This document shows positions 51,341-59,541 of a DNA stretch of 64,000 nucleotides, piece by piece. Position 1 is the stretch's first letter, and the number at the start of each line of letters is the position of its first letter. The translations under genes were made by a program, and so were the position numbers. The stretch comes from JAHEEL01 sp963700375 (lineage in GTDB: Bacteria; Actinomycetota; Acidimicrobiia; Spongiisociales; UBA5794), in the NCBI GenBank assembly GCA_963700375.1, contig CAVOXF010000003.1, positions 1 to 64,000 of the forward strand, given 5' to 3'. The notes under the pieces were generated by a model. The model was given only the letters and a program-made list of their open reading frames with translations. It was not told the origin of the DNA and searched no databases.

Positions 51341-52009
51341 ATGGTTTTTCAGTTCTTCAAGGGAGGCGAGTCGACGATCGACGTGGTCGAGGCGACGCTC
51401 GTGCGGATGGTGCTGGACGGACGCGACGTCTACGACACCGCCATGGACGCCCTCTTCGGTGGCGGGAAATCGAAAGAGACGAAGCAGGAACTCAAGACGA
51501 CGGATCGCGTCATCAATACCGCGCAGAAGGACGTTCGCCGGGATCTGATGATCCATGCCTCGGTCAGCGACACCGTGGACCTCCCGCTCGTGCTCGCCTA
51601 TATGAGCACCGTGAAGGACGCCGAGCGGATCGGCGACTACGCGAAGAACTTCTACGACCTGGTCAAGTACGGAGCAGACTTCGAGAACGCTCCAGACCGT
51701 GATCTCCTGGCCGACTATCGCAACCGCGTGTCGACATTGCTGAGCGACGCGGCACAGACATTCAAGGACCGGGATGAGAACCGCGCCCGCGAGCTGATCG
51801 CCAAAGCCGATGGGTTCCTCGACGAGTACGACGCCCACGTGAAGGCGGCTGCCCAGTCGACCGGTCCCGCATCGGACGCCGTCGCCCGTGCGCTCTACTT
51901 CCGCTTCCTGAAGCGCATCACGGCGCACGTGATGAACTTCCTGACGTCGCTGGTACTCCCTCTCGACCAGCTCGACTACTACGACGAGGCCAAAGACGAC
52001 CGCGTATAG
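51341..52009 (+). CDS. PhoU-domain protein (second PhoU)
   Basis: A 222-residue helical protein of the PhoU superfamily but distinct from the PhoU at 49352. A conserved repeat around DAERIGDYAKNFYDLVKYG carries the ERIxD metal motif, and a second helix pair contains RFLKRITAHVMNFLTSLV. Its gene starts 9 bp after the cotransporter gene behind AGGAGG and so is co-transcribed. In other bacteria PhoU-like partners regulate NptA-type transporters. I infer a regulatory role for the Na/phosphate cotransporter. Confidence 0.83.
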   Translation: MVFQFFKGGESTIDVVEATLVRMVLDGRDVYDTAMDALFGGGKSKETKQELKTTDRVINTAQKDVRRDLMIHASVSDTVDLPLVLAYMSTVKDAERIGDYAKNFYDLVKYGADFENAPDRDLLADYRNRVSTLLSDAAQTFKDRDENRARELIAKADGFLDEYDAHVKAAAQSTGPASDAVARALYFRFLKRITAHVMNFLTSLVLPLDQLDYYDEAKDDRV

Positions 52010-52039
52010 GTTCTCGCGCGCTCCATGGCTCGCCGGTTG

Positions 52040-52975
52040 CTAGCCGAAGACACGCCGCCACATGCGTCTGAGCCAGTTGTCCGTCCCAGGATGCGGCAGT
52101 TCGGCAAGCACCTCGTCCAGGTGATCGGGCGGTAGGTCGCCGACGAGGGCGACAGACGTTGACGGGGCATTCCACAAGACCCATACGCTCGTCGGCGTGA
52201 CGACCCGCAAGTAGTCGTGATCCCCGGTGGTGTACGGTTGCTCGTCCTCGGCGATGGCGCTCCAATCCGCCCGGCCGCTCGTTGTGAAGACGGAGAACGT
52301 GAACAGCCCGTCGGTGTAGAACGCCTGCCGGCCATCCTGAGGACCGGCGTACGCGTCGGTCAGTCGGTATCCGGCGAGGACGGCAGGTAGTTCAGCTTCG
52401 TCGAGCGGAAGCATCATCCGGTACTCGCGCTCGTCGATCTGTGCCATGACCGGGTCAACCGACACGGTGAAATCCACCATGGATGAGTACCGGAACAGCC
52501 CACCGTCGGCGTCGTATACCTCGGTCGCGACCGGCGCCGACGTGGAGTCGTCGACCACCACACGGATCCGGACGAAGCCGTCCTCCATCACTTCGAGGAT
52601 GCGAGCCGGGCGACCGAGGTGGCGGGTGGCCTCGCCTTCCGTCACGGTGTAGCGATCGCCGAAGTCTGGCCGTGCCTCGAGAACGAACGCGATGGCGGCC
52701 TCGTCCGGTCCGCCGAGGTGCATGCGACCGTCGCCCACCATCGTGAGACCGGACTCCGTCCCGACGCTGGTCAGGCCGCCGTGATGCTGGATTTGGACCA
52801 TACCGACGCTCTCGATTCCGTCCCACGACGTCCCGATCAGCCGCTGTCCCGAGTAGATGGCGTCGGCGGCGTCCTCGAGATAGTCGGAGAGATCGTCTGC
52901 CAGAGCGGAACCAACGCCGGCGACCACAAAGACCGCTGTGAGCCCTCCGACGAGGAACAGGCGTCTGATGATCAC
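52040..52975 (-). CDS. RseB/MucB-like secreted sigma regulatory protein
   Basis: A 311-residue exported protein with a signal peptide (LFLVGGLTAVFVVAGVGSALA). The body has the beta-rich MucB/RseB layout: an N-terminal domain with YSGQRLIGTSWDG, a middle domain with PARILEVMEDGFVRIRVVVDD and a C-terminal domain ending in RRMWRRVFG. RseB proteins bind lipid or lipoprotein signals and protect the anti-sigma factor. It lies directly downstream of the anti-sigma factor gene and overlaps it by 4 bp, supporting this role. Sequence similarity is weak, so the call rests on position and layout. It lacks a lipobox. Confidence 0.6.
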   Translation of the reverse strand: MIIRRLFLVGGLTAVFVVAGVGSALADDLSDYLEDAADAIYSGQRLIGTSWDGIESVGMVQIQHHGGLTSVGTESGLTMVGDGRMHLGGPDEAAIAFVLEARPDFGDRYTVTEGEATRHLGRPARILEVMEDGFVRIRVVVDDSTSAPVATEVYDADGGLFRYSSMVDFTVSVDPVMAQIDEREYRMMLPLDEAELPAVLAGYRLTDAYAGPQDGRQAFYTDGLFTFSVFTTSGRADWSAIAEDEQPYTTGDHDYLRVVTPTSVWVLWNAPSTSVALVGDLPPDHLDEVLAELPHPGTDNWLRRMWRRVFG

Positions 52976-53586
52976 GGGAGCGCCACTTCCATGCTCGCGG
53001 GGAGGACGGCGAACCCGGGTTCCGCGGAGGCCCGTGCAACGTGCCGGGTACCGAGGTCGTCGAGGGAGAAGGTCGGTCGGTCACCACCACCAACAACCAA
53101 CCCGACGAGAAGCGCGGCCGCGGCGGCCGCCCCGATGCCGCCGGCAACGACCTGTCTCCGGCGAGATCCGGCCCGAGGTACAGGTGTCACAGGAATCTCG
53201 CCGGTCATGGTCGTCTCCACCCCGGGGAGCGACCGCACGGCGATCCGCGCCCGGTCGAGATCCTGGAGTTCGTATCGACAATCCGAGCACTCGACGATGT
53301 GCCGGGTCACGCGCCGGTGCTCGAGCGTGACGAGTTCGCCGTCGAGGTAGGCCGAGAGGCGGTCACCCAAGTGCCCATCCGGTAGAAGGTGCGCCGGAAC
53401 CTCGAACTCGGGCAGCAGACGGAGGGCAACGCGGGTGCTCTGCAGCGAACGGAACTCCTGAATTGCCTCAACATCACCGTCGAGCAGTTCGCTGACGATC
53501 CCGAGCTCGTCGGGAGTCAGCTGTCCGTCGAGGTAGGCGGAGAACAGCTCTCCGCGAGCGTCTGAATCGGGGACTAGACGGGCCAT
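52972..53586 (-). CDS. Anti-sigma factor with tandem zinc-finger-like modules
   Basis: A 204-residue membrane anti-sigma factor. There are two copies of a ZAS-like helical module: residues about 12-60 (SAYLDGQLTPDEL) and about 75-120 (SAYLDGELVTLEH). Only the second has the zinc-binding H-x3-C-x2-C (HIVECSDC). A single helix (VVAGGIGAAAAAALLVGLVVGG) then anchors the protein with a short external tail. It should sequester the ECF sigma factor encoded just upstream, with which it overlaps by 13 bp. The first module appears to be a decayed or structural duplicate. The gene also overlaps the RseB-like gene by 4 bp. Confidence 0.8.
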   Translation of the reverse strand: MARLVPDSDARGELFSAYLDGQLTPDELGIVSELLDGDVEAIQEFRSLQSTRVALRLLPEFEVPAHLLPDGHLGDRLSAYLDGELVTLEHRRVTRHIVECSDCRYELQDLDRARIAVRSLPGVETTMTGEIPVTPVPRAGSRRRQVVAGGIGAAAAAALLVGLVVGGGDRPTFSLDDLGTRHVARASAEPGFAVLPASMEVALP

Positions 53587-54083
53587 GTCAGCAGTTCCCG
53601 GAGTTGTTTGCGGCCCCGATGGATCCGGCTTCGCACCGTACCGACCGGCACGTCGGTGGCCTCTGCGATCTCGTCATAGGTGAGGCCGACCACATCACAC
53701 AACACAACGGCCTCCCGATACTCGTAGGGAAGCTTGAGAAGCGACGACTGGACATCGTCGGAGAGGCGGACCGAGGCGAGGACCTCGTCGGGCGAAGGGC
53801 TCGAGCCGAGAGCGTAGTGATCGCCTTCGGGCAGCGCAGACTCGGGGCGGCGCTGCTTGCGCCGAATCCCGTCGAGGAAGGCGTTGCGGGTGATGCGCCA
53901 GAGCCAGCCTTCGAAGGAGCCGGGCTGGTAGGAGTCGAGGCCCTTGCGTACGCGAAGCAGCACCTCTTGCACGAGGTCGGCGGCGTCGTCCGGGTTGCCG
54001 GTGAGGCGATAGGCGAAGTTGTAGATCTTGCGCCCATAGCGTTGCGCAACGTCTTCCCAGGTCGGAGTGAAATCGTTAGTCAT
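53574..54083 (-). CDS. ECF-family RNA polymerase sigma factor
   Basis: A 169-residue group 4 sigma factor. Sigma-2 region: YRLTGNPDDAADLVQEVLLRVRKG with the DAADLVQE core, and WLWRITRNAFLDGIRR (2.3-2.4). Sigma-4 region: LKLPYEYREAVVLCDVVGLTYDEIAEATDVPVGTVRSRIHRGRKQLR with a clear helix-turn-helix. It resembles SigE/SigL-type extracytoplasmic-stress sigma factors. I prefer ATG 54083, behind GGGGAAG, over 54095. Its anti-sigma factor and RseB-like protein follow, so the operon is a classical sigma/anti-sigma envelope-stress switch. Its targets are not visible here. Confidence 0.92.
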   Translation of the reverse strand: MTNDFTPTWEDVAQRYGRKIYNFAYRLTGNPDDAADLVQEVLLRVRKGLDSYQPGSFEGWLWRITRNAFLDGIRRKQRRPESALPEGDHYALGSSPSPDEVLASVRLSDDVQSSLLKLPYEYREAVVLCDVVGLTYDEIAEATDVPVGTVRSRIHRGRKQLRELLTWPV

Positions 54084-54149
54084 GCTTCCCCACAACTAGG
54101 GAAGAAACGCCGTTCAGACCGATGGAGTTCCCGAATACGCCGCCGGGGT

Positions 54150-54332
54150 TCAGGTCGCGTCGGAGTCGGCTGGAGCGTCCTCGTCGGGAACGCCTTCTTC
54201 GACGCCCTTCTTGAACTCTTTCGCTGATGCACCGATCGACCGGGCAAGACTGGGGAGCTTCGCGGCGCCGAACAACAGCACGACCACCAAGAGGATGATC
54301 AACAGTTCTGGTCCACCAAGATTTTTGAGCAC
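54150..54332 (-). CDS. tatA: Twin-arginine translocase subunit TatA
   Basis: A 60-residue TatA. It has one N-terminal helix (GGPELLIILLVVVLLFGAAKLPSLARSIG), the FGAAKLPxLARS hinge and amphipathic helix, and an acidic tail (VPDEDAPADSD). It forms the pore-like part of the Sec-independent export system. It begins at GTG 54332, 5 bp after AAAGGAGAC. It lies directly upstream of the sigma factor gene on the same strand, separated by about 67 bp; a link between Tat and a sigma-E-like locus is known in mycobacteria (sigE-rseA-htrA-tatB), though tatC is not in this window. Confidence 0.9.
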   Translation of the reverse strand: MLKNLGGPELLIILLVVVLLFGAAKLPSLARSIGASAKEFKKGVEEGVPDEDAPADSDAT

Positions 54333-54423
54333 GAGTCTCCTTTCGAAAGTTCAGTGTAGGAGGCTTCTCGCCCTCCTGCGACGGATGATCCCGAACCGGC
54401 CCATGTCCCCCGGCGCAGCAGCC

Positions 54424-55368
54424 CTACTGCAGTGAGAAGCTGTCAACGAACGGCTGCAGCCGCTCCCGGGTGATGAACCTACACCGCGGGTCGCTGCGCT
54501 CCTTCTCGTAGATGATGTAGGGGCTGAACTTGTCCGTGATCAGCAAAGCCCGCTGCGGATTGGTCTGGGCGACCGCGATCACGAAGGAGTTGACGGCCTG
54601 CTCGGAGAGTTCGGGGTGCTCCCCCTCCTGATGCTCGTGGACGACGACCAGCGCTACCGAACCGGCCTTCTGCGCGAGATAGGTGGTTCCCGGCGCGTCC
54701 GGTCCGGCGGAGATCTGATAGCCCCCGATCTGGAGCAGCGAGCGTGAGAGCGTGAGGAGATCCACGTCGTAGGGGTCGATCCCCGCGGCGCGCAGGGCCG
54801 CCTCGACCGTCCTGCCATAGGTGATCTCTTCGGTGAACGACGGGAGCTCCCCGGTCGGCACGCGTGCAGCAACCCCCGGCTGAATCTCGAGCTCTCGCTC
54901 ACCGAGCGAGGCGAGCGGGTCGTACCCGGAAGCCGAGGCGTGGGGAACGAGCTCAGGCGCGACGATCTCCGGGATCACGCCAGGCGCCTCGAGATTCAGT
55001 ACCGCGACCTCGACCGGTTGACCGTCCCGCTGCCCGAACACCTCCGCCCGAACGACGTGGTCGATCGGAAGGCCGTGGGAGCGCTTCTCGTGCAAGACAA
55101 GCGACGCGTCGTGGCACAGCACATCGCACAGGTGCGCGCCCACCTCGCCATCGGGGAGCGGAACGCTGTAGTAGACCTTCGCCGTTTCATCGTGGACATG
55201 GAAGCCGACCAACTTTGGGCGAAGACGATCCGGCGCCGCGGGGACAGGTTCGGACGTCAGGAACGTTCCAGATGTGGCGCTTCGCATCAACGAGACGATC
55301 GCCCAGACGATCCCGATCAGGACCATACCGACGACGATGGCAACGATGGCGGTGGCGGCCGGACTCAA
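54424..55368 (-). CDS. Membrane-anchored protein of unknown function
   Basis: A 314-residue protein I do not recognise. An N-terminal helix (ATAIVAIVVGMVLIGIVWAIVSL) is followed by about 285 hydrophilic residues with no clear motif; VHEHQEGEHPELSEQAVNSF and ISAGPDAPGTTYL are the most regular parts. Repeated beta-alpha patterns and a mid-region rich in Val/Ile suggest a globular domain. It starts at TTG 55368 behind AAGGAG, which decides the start. Its distance from tatA (about 90 bp) leaves the operon question open. It has no Cys and no obvious active site. Confidence 0.6.
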   Translation of the reverse strand: MSPAATAIVAIVVGMVLIGIVWAIVSLMRSATSGTFLTSEPVPAAPDRLRPKLVGFHVHDETAKVYYSVPLPDGEVGAHLCDVLCHDASLVLHEKRSHGLPIDHVVRAEVFGQRDGQPVEVAVLNLEAPGVIPEIVAPELVPHASASGYDPLASLGERELEIQPGVAARVPTGELPSFTEEITYGRTVEAALRAAGIDPYDVDLLTLSRSLLQIGGYQISAGPDAPGTTYLAQKAGSVALVVVHEHQEGEHPELSEQAVNSFVIAVAQTNPQRALLITDKFSPYIIYEKERSDPRCRFITRERLQPFVDSFSLQ

Positions 55369-55430
55369 CCTGGCTCCTTATGTGGGCGACACCATCGGAT
55401 TCTACCGGACCCCATCCCGCCAGGTGGACT

Positions 55431-55518
55431 GTCCCCCCGGTCGAAAGCCGGGGGACGCGGAGGAGCACCAGCGACGACGCAGGGGCCTTCTGGGCGCTCG
55501 TATGGTGAAGATGAGGCC
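55431..55518 (+). repeat. Intergenic hairpin repeat, copy B
   Basis: GTCCCCCCGG and CCGGGGGAC form a strong hairpin (55431-55456). The conserved tail GGAGGAGCACCAGCGACGACGCAGG follows in part, then after a variable gap TGAAGATGAGGCC (55506-55518), exactly as in copy A at 41147. It lies upstream of the unknown membrane protein and downstream of whiB. Confidence 0.7.
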
Positions 55519-55558
55519 ATGCGAAGGACGCAGGAGGCAGGCTGCGCGCGCGAGATCG

Positions 55559-55846
55559 CTATACCGCCCGGCGGCGGGTGATCGCGATCTGCCGTTCCTT
55601 GCGGATCTTGCGGCGCTCGCGCTCGGACATCTGGCCCCAGATTCCGAACTTCTCGCTCGAGACGATCGCGAACTCGAGGCACTCGTTGCGCACGGTGCAT
55701 TCGCGGCAGATCCCTTTCGCGGTGCGCGTGGACGCGCCGCGTTCGGGGAAGAACAGATCAGGATCAGCTCCGCGGCAGTTCGCGAAATCCTGCCAAGACA
55801 TGTCGAAGCCATCCGCCTGGAGGGCTTCGATAAATTCGCCGAACAT
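55559..55846 (-). CDS. whiB: WhiB-family iron-sulfur transcriptional regulator
   Basis: A 95-residue WhiB-like (Wbl) protein, a family restricted to Actinomycetota and their phages. The four cluster ligands are Cys24 (FANCRGADPD), Cys47 and Cys50 (CREC) and Cys56 (RNEC). The turn reads FGIWGQMSERERRKIRKER; most Wbl proteins have GVWGG, so Gln replaces the second Gly. The basic C-terminus binds DNA. The start is ATG 55846; a longer frame to 55891 lacks similarity. It carries its own promoter with a good -35. It is near WhiB1/WblE in layout, but a specific orthologue call is not safe. Confidence 0.88.
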   Translation of the reverse strand: MFGEFIEALQADGFDMSWQDFANCRGADPDLFFPERGASTRTAKGICRECTVRNECLEFAIVSSEKFGIWGQMSERERRKIRKERQIAITRRRAV

Positions 55847-55862
55847 GGAGCTCCCGTGGTTT

Positions 55863-55910
55863 TTGTAATTACAACCTTGGGATTCTCCCAACCCCGCGCG
55901 CGCTTGTCAA
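55863..55910 (-). promoter_or_regulatory. whiB promoter with palindrome
   Basis: On the minus strand TTGACA (55905-55910) and GAGAAT (55882-55887) are spaced by 17 bp, a sound sigma-A-type promoter. The perfect palindrome TTGTAATTACAA (55863-55874) lies at the expected transcription start, 17 bp upstream of the ATG, and could be an operator. Confidence 0.55.
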
Positions 55911-55982
55911 CCTCAGATCTTGACGCGCGCCTTGTCGCACAAGGATCGCGTCCGTTTCGACACGCACACGATTCCCCGCGAT

Positions 55983-56012
55983 AATCCCTCCTGGAGCCAC
56001 TAGGGAGGGATT
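55983..56012 (+). promoter_or_regulatory. Hairpin that sequesters the sdhC ribosome binding site
   Basis: AATCCCTCC (55983-55991) pairs perfectly with GGAGGGATT (56004-56012), which contains the Shine-Dalgarno of sdhC, 4 bp before its GTG. Folding would hide the ribosome binding site, so translation of the sdh operon may be controlled. Confidence 0.5.
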
Positions 56013-56016
56013 CAAC

Positions 56017-56757
56017 GTGACCACGAAGACCCGCCGACTCGAAGTCAACCGACGATCCGGATGGCAGGCGTGGCTCGGGCCATTCTTCACCTCCGACGTC
56101 GGAATGAAGTGGATGATGGCCCTGACCGGAATCGGGCTGCTCGGCTACATCCTCGTCCACATGATCGGCAACCTGAAGATCTTCATCGGCCCTGAGGATC
56201 TCGACCACTACGCCGAGTCGCTCCGGACCCTCCTGTACCCCATCTTCCCGAAGGAAGGCGTGCTCTGGCTGTTCCGCATCGGGCTCTCGGCCATGGCGAT
56301 CATCCATATCTGGTCGGCCACGGTCCTGGCGCTCAGGAATCGCAAAGCCCGCGGCGGCATCCGCTACGAGAAGAAGCGGGAGTACGCAGCCGCCAACTAC
56401 GCCAGCCGAACCATGCTGTGGGGTGGCGTGCTCATCGCCCTGTTCGTCATCTACCACCTCGCCGACCTGACTATCGGCAGCACAAACCCCGACTACGTGG
56501 CCGGCGACGTCTACAACAACGTCGTCTACAGCTTCGAGCGCTGGCCGGTCGCACTGTTCTACATCATCACGATGTGCTTCCTCGCGCTCCACATCTACCA
56601 CGGTGCGTGGAGCCTGTTCCAGAGCCTCGGCCTCGCGAATCCGCGCTATGACATTTGGCGACGGTGGCTGGCGGCGGCCCTCGCCATCGCCATCCTCATC
56701 GGGAATTCGGCGATTCCGATCGCCGTCCAGCTTGGCATTCTCCAGGTTTCGGGTTGA
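56017..56757 (+). CDS. sdhC: Succinate dehydrogenase cytochrome b subunit
   Basis: A 246-residue membrane anchor with five predicted helices, like the single-subunit (B-type) cytochrome b of Bacillus, mycobacterial Sdh1 and fumarate reductases. Candidate haem-ligating histidines lie in YILVHMIGNL, IIHIWSA, VIYHLADLT and LALHIYHGAW. It anchors SdhA/SdhB to the membrane and passes electrons to quinone; no separate sdhD is present. The start is GTG 56017, after an SD within a hairpin. The 15 bp to sdhA contain the stop and a weak GAGGGAGG. Confidence 0.9.
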   Translation: MTTKTRRLEVNRRSGWQAWLGPFFTSDVGMKWMMALTGIGLLGYILVHMIGNLKIFIGPEDLDHYAESLRTLLYPIFPKEGVLWLFRIGLSAMAIIHIWSATVLALRNRKARGGIRYEKKREYAAANYASRTMLWGGVLIALFVIYHLADLTIGSTNPDYVAGDVYNNVVYSFERWPVALFYIITMCFLALHIYHGAWSLFQSLGLANPRYDIWRRWLAAALAIAILIGNSAIPIAVQLGILQVSG

Positions 56758-56771
56758 GGGAGGGCTTGAAC

Positions 56772-58709
56772 ATGACCACTGACATCAACCGGACCATCCT
56801 CGACGCAAAGGTGCCCGAAGGCCCGATCCAGGACAAATGGACGCTCCGCAAGTTCGATGTGAAGCTCGTCAACCCCGCCAACCGCCGCAAGTACGACCTC
56901 ATCGTCGTCGGCACCGGTCTTGCCGGAGCGGGCGCTGCGGCGGCGCTGGGCGAACTCGGCTACAACGTCAAGGCGTTCACCTACAACGACTCGTCACGAC
57001 GGGCCCACTCGATCGCCGCCCAGGGTGGCATCAACGCGGCGAAGAACTATCCGAACGACAACGACAGCGTGTTCCGCCTGTTCTACGACACTGTGAAGGG
57101 CGGCGACTACCGGTCTCGCGAGGCGAACGTCTACCGACTCGCCGAGGTGTCGAACGCGATCATCGACCAGACCGTCGCCCAGGGTGCCCCCTACGCCCGT
57201 GAATACGGCGGATTGCTCGACAATCGCTCGTTCGGCGGGGCGCAGGTCTCCCGAACGTTCTACGCTCGGGGCCAGACCGGGCAACAGCTGTTGTTGACGG
57301 CGTATCAGGCGCTCGCCCGCCAGGTGGGCCTCGGCAACGTCGAACTGTTCACCCGCACCGAGATGCTCGAGCTCGTGACGAAGGACGGTAGGGCCGTCGG
57401 CATCGTGACCCGCGATCTCGTCACCGGCGAGATCGAGAGCCATTCGGCCCATGCCGTGGTGCTGGCAACCGGCGGCTACTCGAACGTGTACTTCCTTTCG
57501 ACCAACGCAATGAACTGCAACGGCACGGCGGCCTGGCGGGCCTATCGGAAGGGTGCGTTCTTCGCCAACCCGTCGTTCACGCAGATTCACCCGACGTGCA
57601 TTCCGGCGAGCGACGAACACCAGTCGAAGCTCACCCTCATGTCCGAGTCGCTACGCAACGACGGCCGCATCTGGGTTCCGAGGTCCGCTGATGACAGCCG
57701 TCCCCCGAACGAGATCCCCGAGGAGGATCGCGACTACTACCTCGAACGGCAGTACCCGGCGTTCGGGAACCTCGTCCCGCGCGACGTGGCGTCGCGTGCG
57801 GCAATGCGCATGATCGACCAGGAACGCGGCGTCGGACCGCTGAAGAACGGCGTGTATCTCGACTTCGCCGACGCCATCAGCCGCCTTGGGCGACAGACCA
57901 TCGAGGACCGGTACGGCAACCTGTTCGAGATGTATGAGCGCATCACCGACGAGAACCCGTACGCGGTGCCGATGCGGATCTATCCGGCTCCGCACTACAC
58001 AATGGGCGGCCTGTGGGTCGACTACAACCTCGAGACGACGATTCCCGGACTGTTCGCAACGGGAGAGGCAAACTTCTCCGACCACGGAGCGAACCGCCTC
58101 GGTGCCTCGGCACTCATGCAGGGTGTCGCCGACGGCTACTTCGTCCTGCCGGCCACGATCTCGGGGTACCTGGCCAATTGGCTGAACGTCCCCCCGGTCG
58201 CAACCGACGACGAGGCGTTTGTGGATGCAGAGCAGGCGGTGAAGGCCCGCCTCGAGACGTTCTTGTCGATCGACGGAACCCACTCGGTCGACTACTTCCA
58301 CCGGCGTCTCGGCAAGATCATGATCGAGGAGTGCGGCATGTCTCGCGACCGCCAAGGCCTCGAGAGGGCCCTCCAGCAGATTCCTGCACTCCGCGAGGAG
58401 TTCTGGAGTGACGTGAAGGTCCTCGGAGGCGACGAGTCGATGAATCAATCGCTCGAACGCGCCGGTCGGGTCGCCGATTTCCTCGAACTCGCAGAGCTGA
58501 TGGTTCGCGACGCGCTGGACCGTGAAGAGTCGTGCGGTGGGCACTTCCGCCTCGAGCACCAGACCGACGATGGCGAGGCGCGCCGCGATGACGAGAACTT
58601 CGCGTTCGTCTCGGCCTGGCAGTGGACCGGAGCGGATTCTCCGCCGGTCCGGCATATGGAGCCGCTGGAGTTCGACTACGTCGCCCTGACGCAAAGGAGC
58701 TACAAGTGA
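56772..58709 (+). CDS. sdhA: Succinate dehydrogenase flavoprotein subunit
   Basis: A 645-residue flavoprotein. It has the FAD-binding GTGLAGAGAAAALGELG, the covalent-FAD histidine in RRAHSIAAQGGINAAKN, the substrate-site GGYSN and HPTCIP segments, and the catalytic arginine region around FATGEANFSDHGANRLG. These and the length match B-type succinate dehydrogenase/fumarate reductase flavoproteins. It oxidises succinate to fumarate. ATG 56772 follows GGGAGGGCTTG. Its TGA shares a base with the sdhB ATG (TGATG), so the two are translationally coupled. Confidence 0.95.
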   Translation: MTTDINRTILDAKVPEGPIQDKWTLRKFDVKLVNPANRRKYDLIVVGTGLAGAGAAAALGELGYNVKAFTYNDSSRRAHSIAAQGGINAAKNYPNDNDSVFRLFYDTVKGGDYRSREANVYRLAEVSNAIIDQTVAQGAPYAREYGGLLDNRSFGGAQVSRTFYARGQTGQQLLLTAYQALARQVGLGNVELFTRTEMLELVTKDGRAVGIVTRDLVTGEIESHSAHAVVLATGGYSNVYFLSTNAMNCNGTAAWRAYRKGAFFANPSFTQIHPTCIPASDEHQSKLTLMSESLRNDGRIWVPRSADDSRPPNEIPEEDRDYYLERQYPAFGNLVPRDVASRAAMRMIDQERGVGPLKNGVYLDFADAISRLGRQTIEDRYGNLFEMYERITDENPYAVPMRIYPAPHYTMGGLWVDYNLETTIPGLFATGEANFSDHGANRLGASALMQGVADGYFVLPATISGYLANWLNVPPVATDDEAFVDAEQAVKARLETFLSIDGTHSVDYFHRRLGKIMIEECGMSRDRQGLERALQQIPALREEFWSDVKVLGGDESMNQSLERAGRVADFLELAELMVRDALDREESCGGHFRLEHQTDDGEARRDDENFAFVSAWQWTGADSPPVRHMEPLEFDYVALTQRSYK

Positions 58710-59473
58710 TGAACCTCACTCTCCATGTGTGGCGGCAGGCCGGGCCCGGGACCGAAGGGTCCTTCAAGACCTACGAGGCCAAGGAGGTCAGCCCGGACGC
58801 GTCGTTCTTCGAGATGCTCGACGAGTTGAACGAGCGCCTCAACGATCAGGGCGTCGAGCCGATCGCGTTCGACAGCGATTGCCGCGAGGGAATCTGCGGC
58901 ACGTGTGGTGTGATGATCAACGGCCATCCCCACGGTCCGCAGAGCGGCACGGCGACCTGCCAACTCCACATGCGCAAGTTCAACGACGGAGACACCATCA
59001 CCGTCGAGCCGTGGCGTGCTCTGGCATTCCCGGTCTTGAAGGACCTGGTCGTTGATCGAAGCCCGTTCGACGAGATCATCCAGGCCGGTGGGTACATCAG
59101 CGTCAATATCGGGGCCGCGCAGGATGCCAATACCCTCCCGGTCCCGAAGCCTGCGGCGGAGTCCGCGATGGATGCTGCGGCCTGCATCGGGTGCGCGGCG
59201 TGCGTCGCCGCCTGCCCCAACAGCGCAGCGAACCTCTTCACCGCGGCGAAGATCGCCCACTTGAACCTGCTCCCGCAGGGCCAACCCGAGCGGTATCTAC
59301 GCACAACCGCCATGGTCGAGACCATGGAGTCGTACTTCGGATCCTGCAGGAACTACGGCGAGTGCGAAACGGCGTGCCCGAAGAGCATCTCGATCGACGT
59401 GATCGCCTGGATGAACCGCGACTACGTCGCCGCCCAGTGGAAGAACCTACGGAAGCAGGGACAGCAGGCCTAG
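58709..59473 (+). CDS. sdhB: Succinate dehydrogenase iron-sulfur subunit
   Basis: A 254-residue iron-sulfur protein. The [2Fe-2S] ligands are in DSDCREGICGTCG and a later TATC, the [4Fe-4S] in CIGCAACVAACPNSA, and the [3Fe-4S] or [4Fe-4S] site in CRNYGECETACP. It passes electrons from SdhA to the cytochrome. The ATG at 58709 overlaps the sdhA stop by one base; a GTG 3 bp upstream (58706) is less likely. It ends the sdhCAB operon; 68 bp later an SCP2-like gene follows on the same strand. Confidence 0.95.
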   Translation: MNLTLHVWRQAGPGTEGSFKTYEAKEVSPDASFFEMLDELNERLNDQGVEPIAFDSDCREGICGTCGVMINGHPHGPQSGTATCQLHMRKFNDGDTITVEPWRALAFPVLKDLVVDRSPFDEIIQAGGYISVNIGAAQDANTLPVPKPAAESAMDAAACIGCAACVAACPNSAANLFTAAKIAHLNLLPQGQPERYLRTTAMVETMESYFGSCRNYGECETACPKSISIDVIAWMNRDYVAAQWKNLRKQGQQA

Positions 59474-59541
59474 CAGCGACTTTTGATCGAACGCTCAAAA
59501 TCTGGCGCTATCATCGGTAGCCCACGACGAAAGGACCACAC

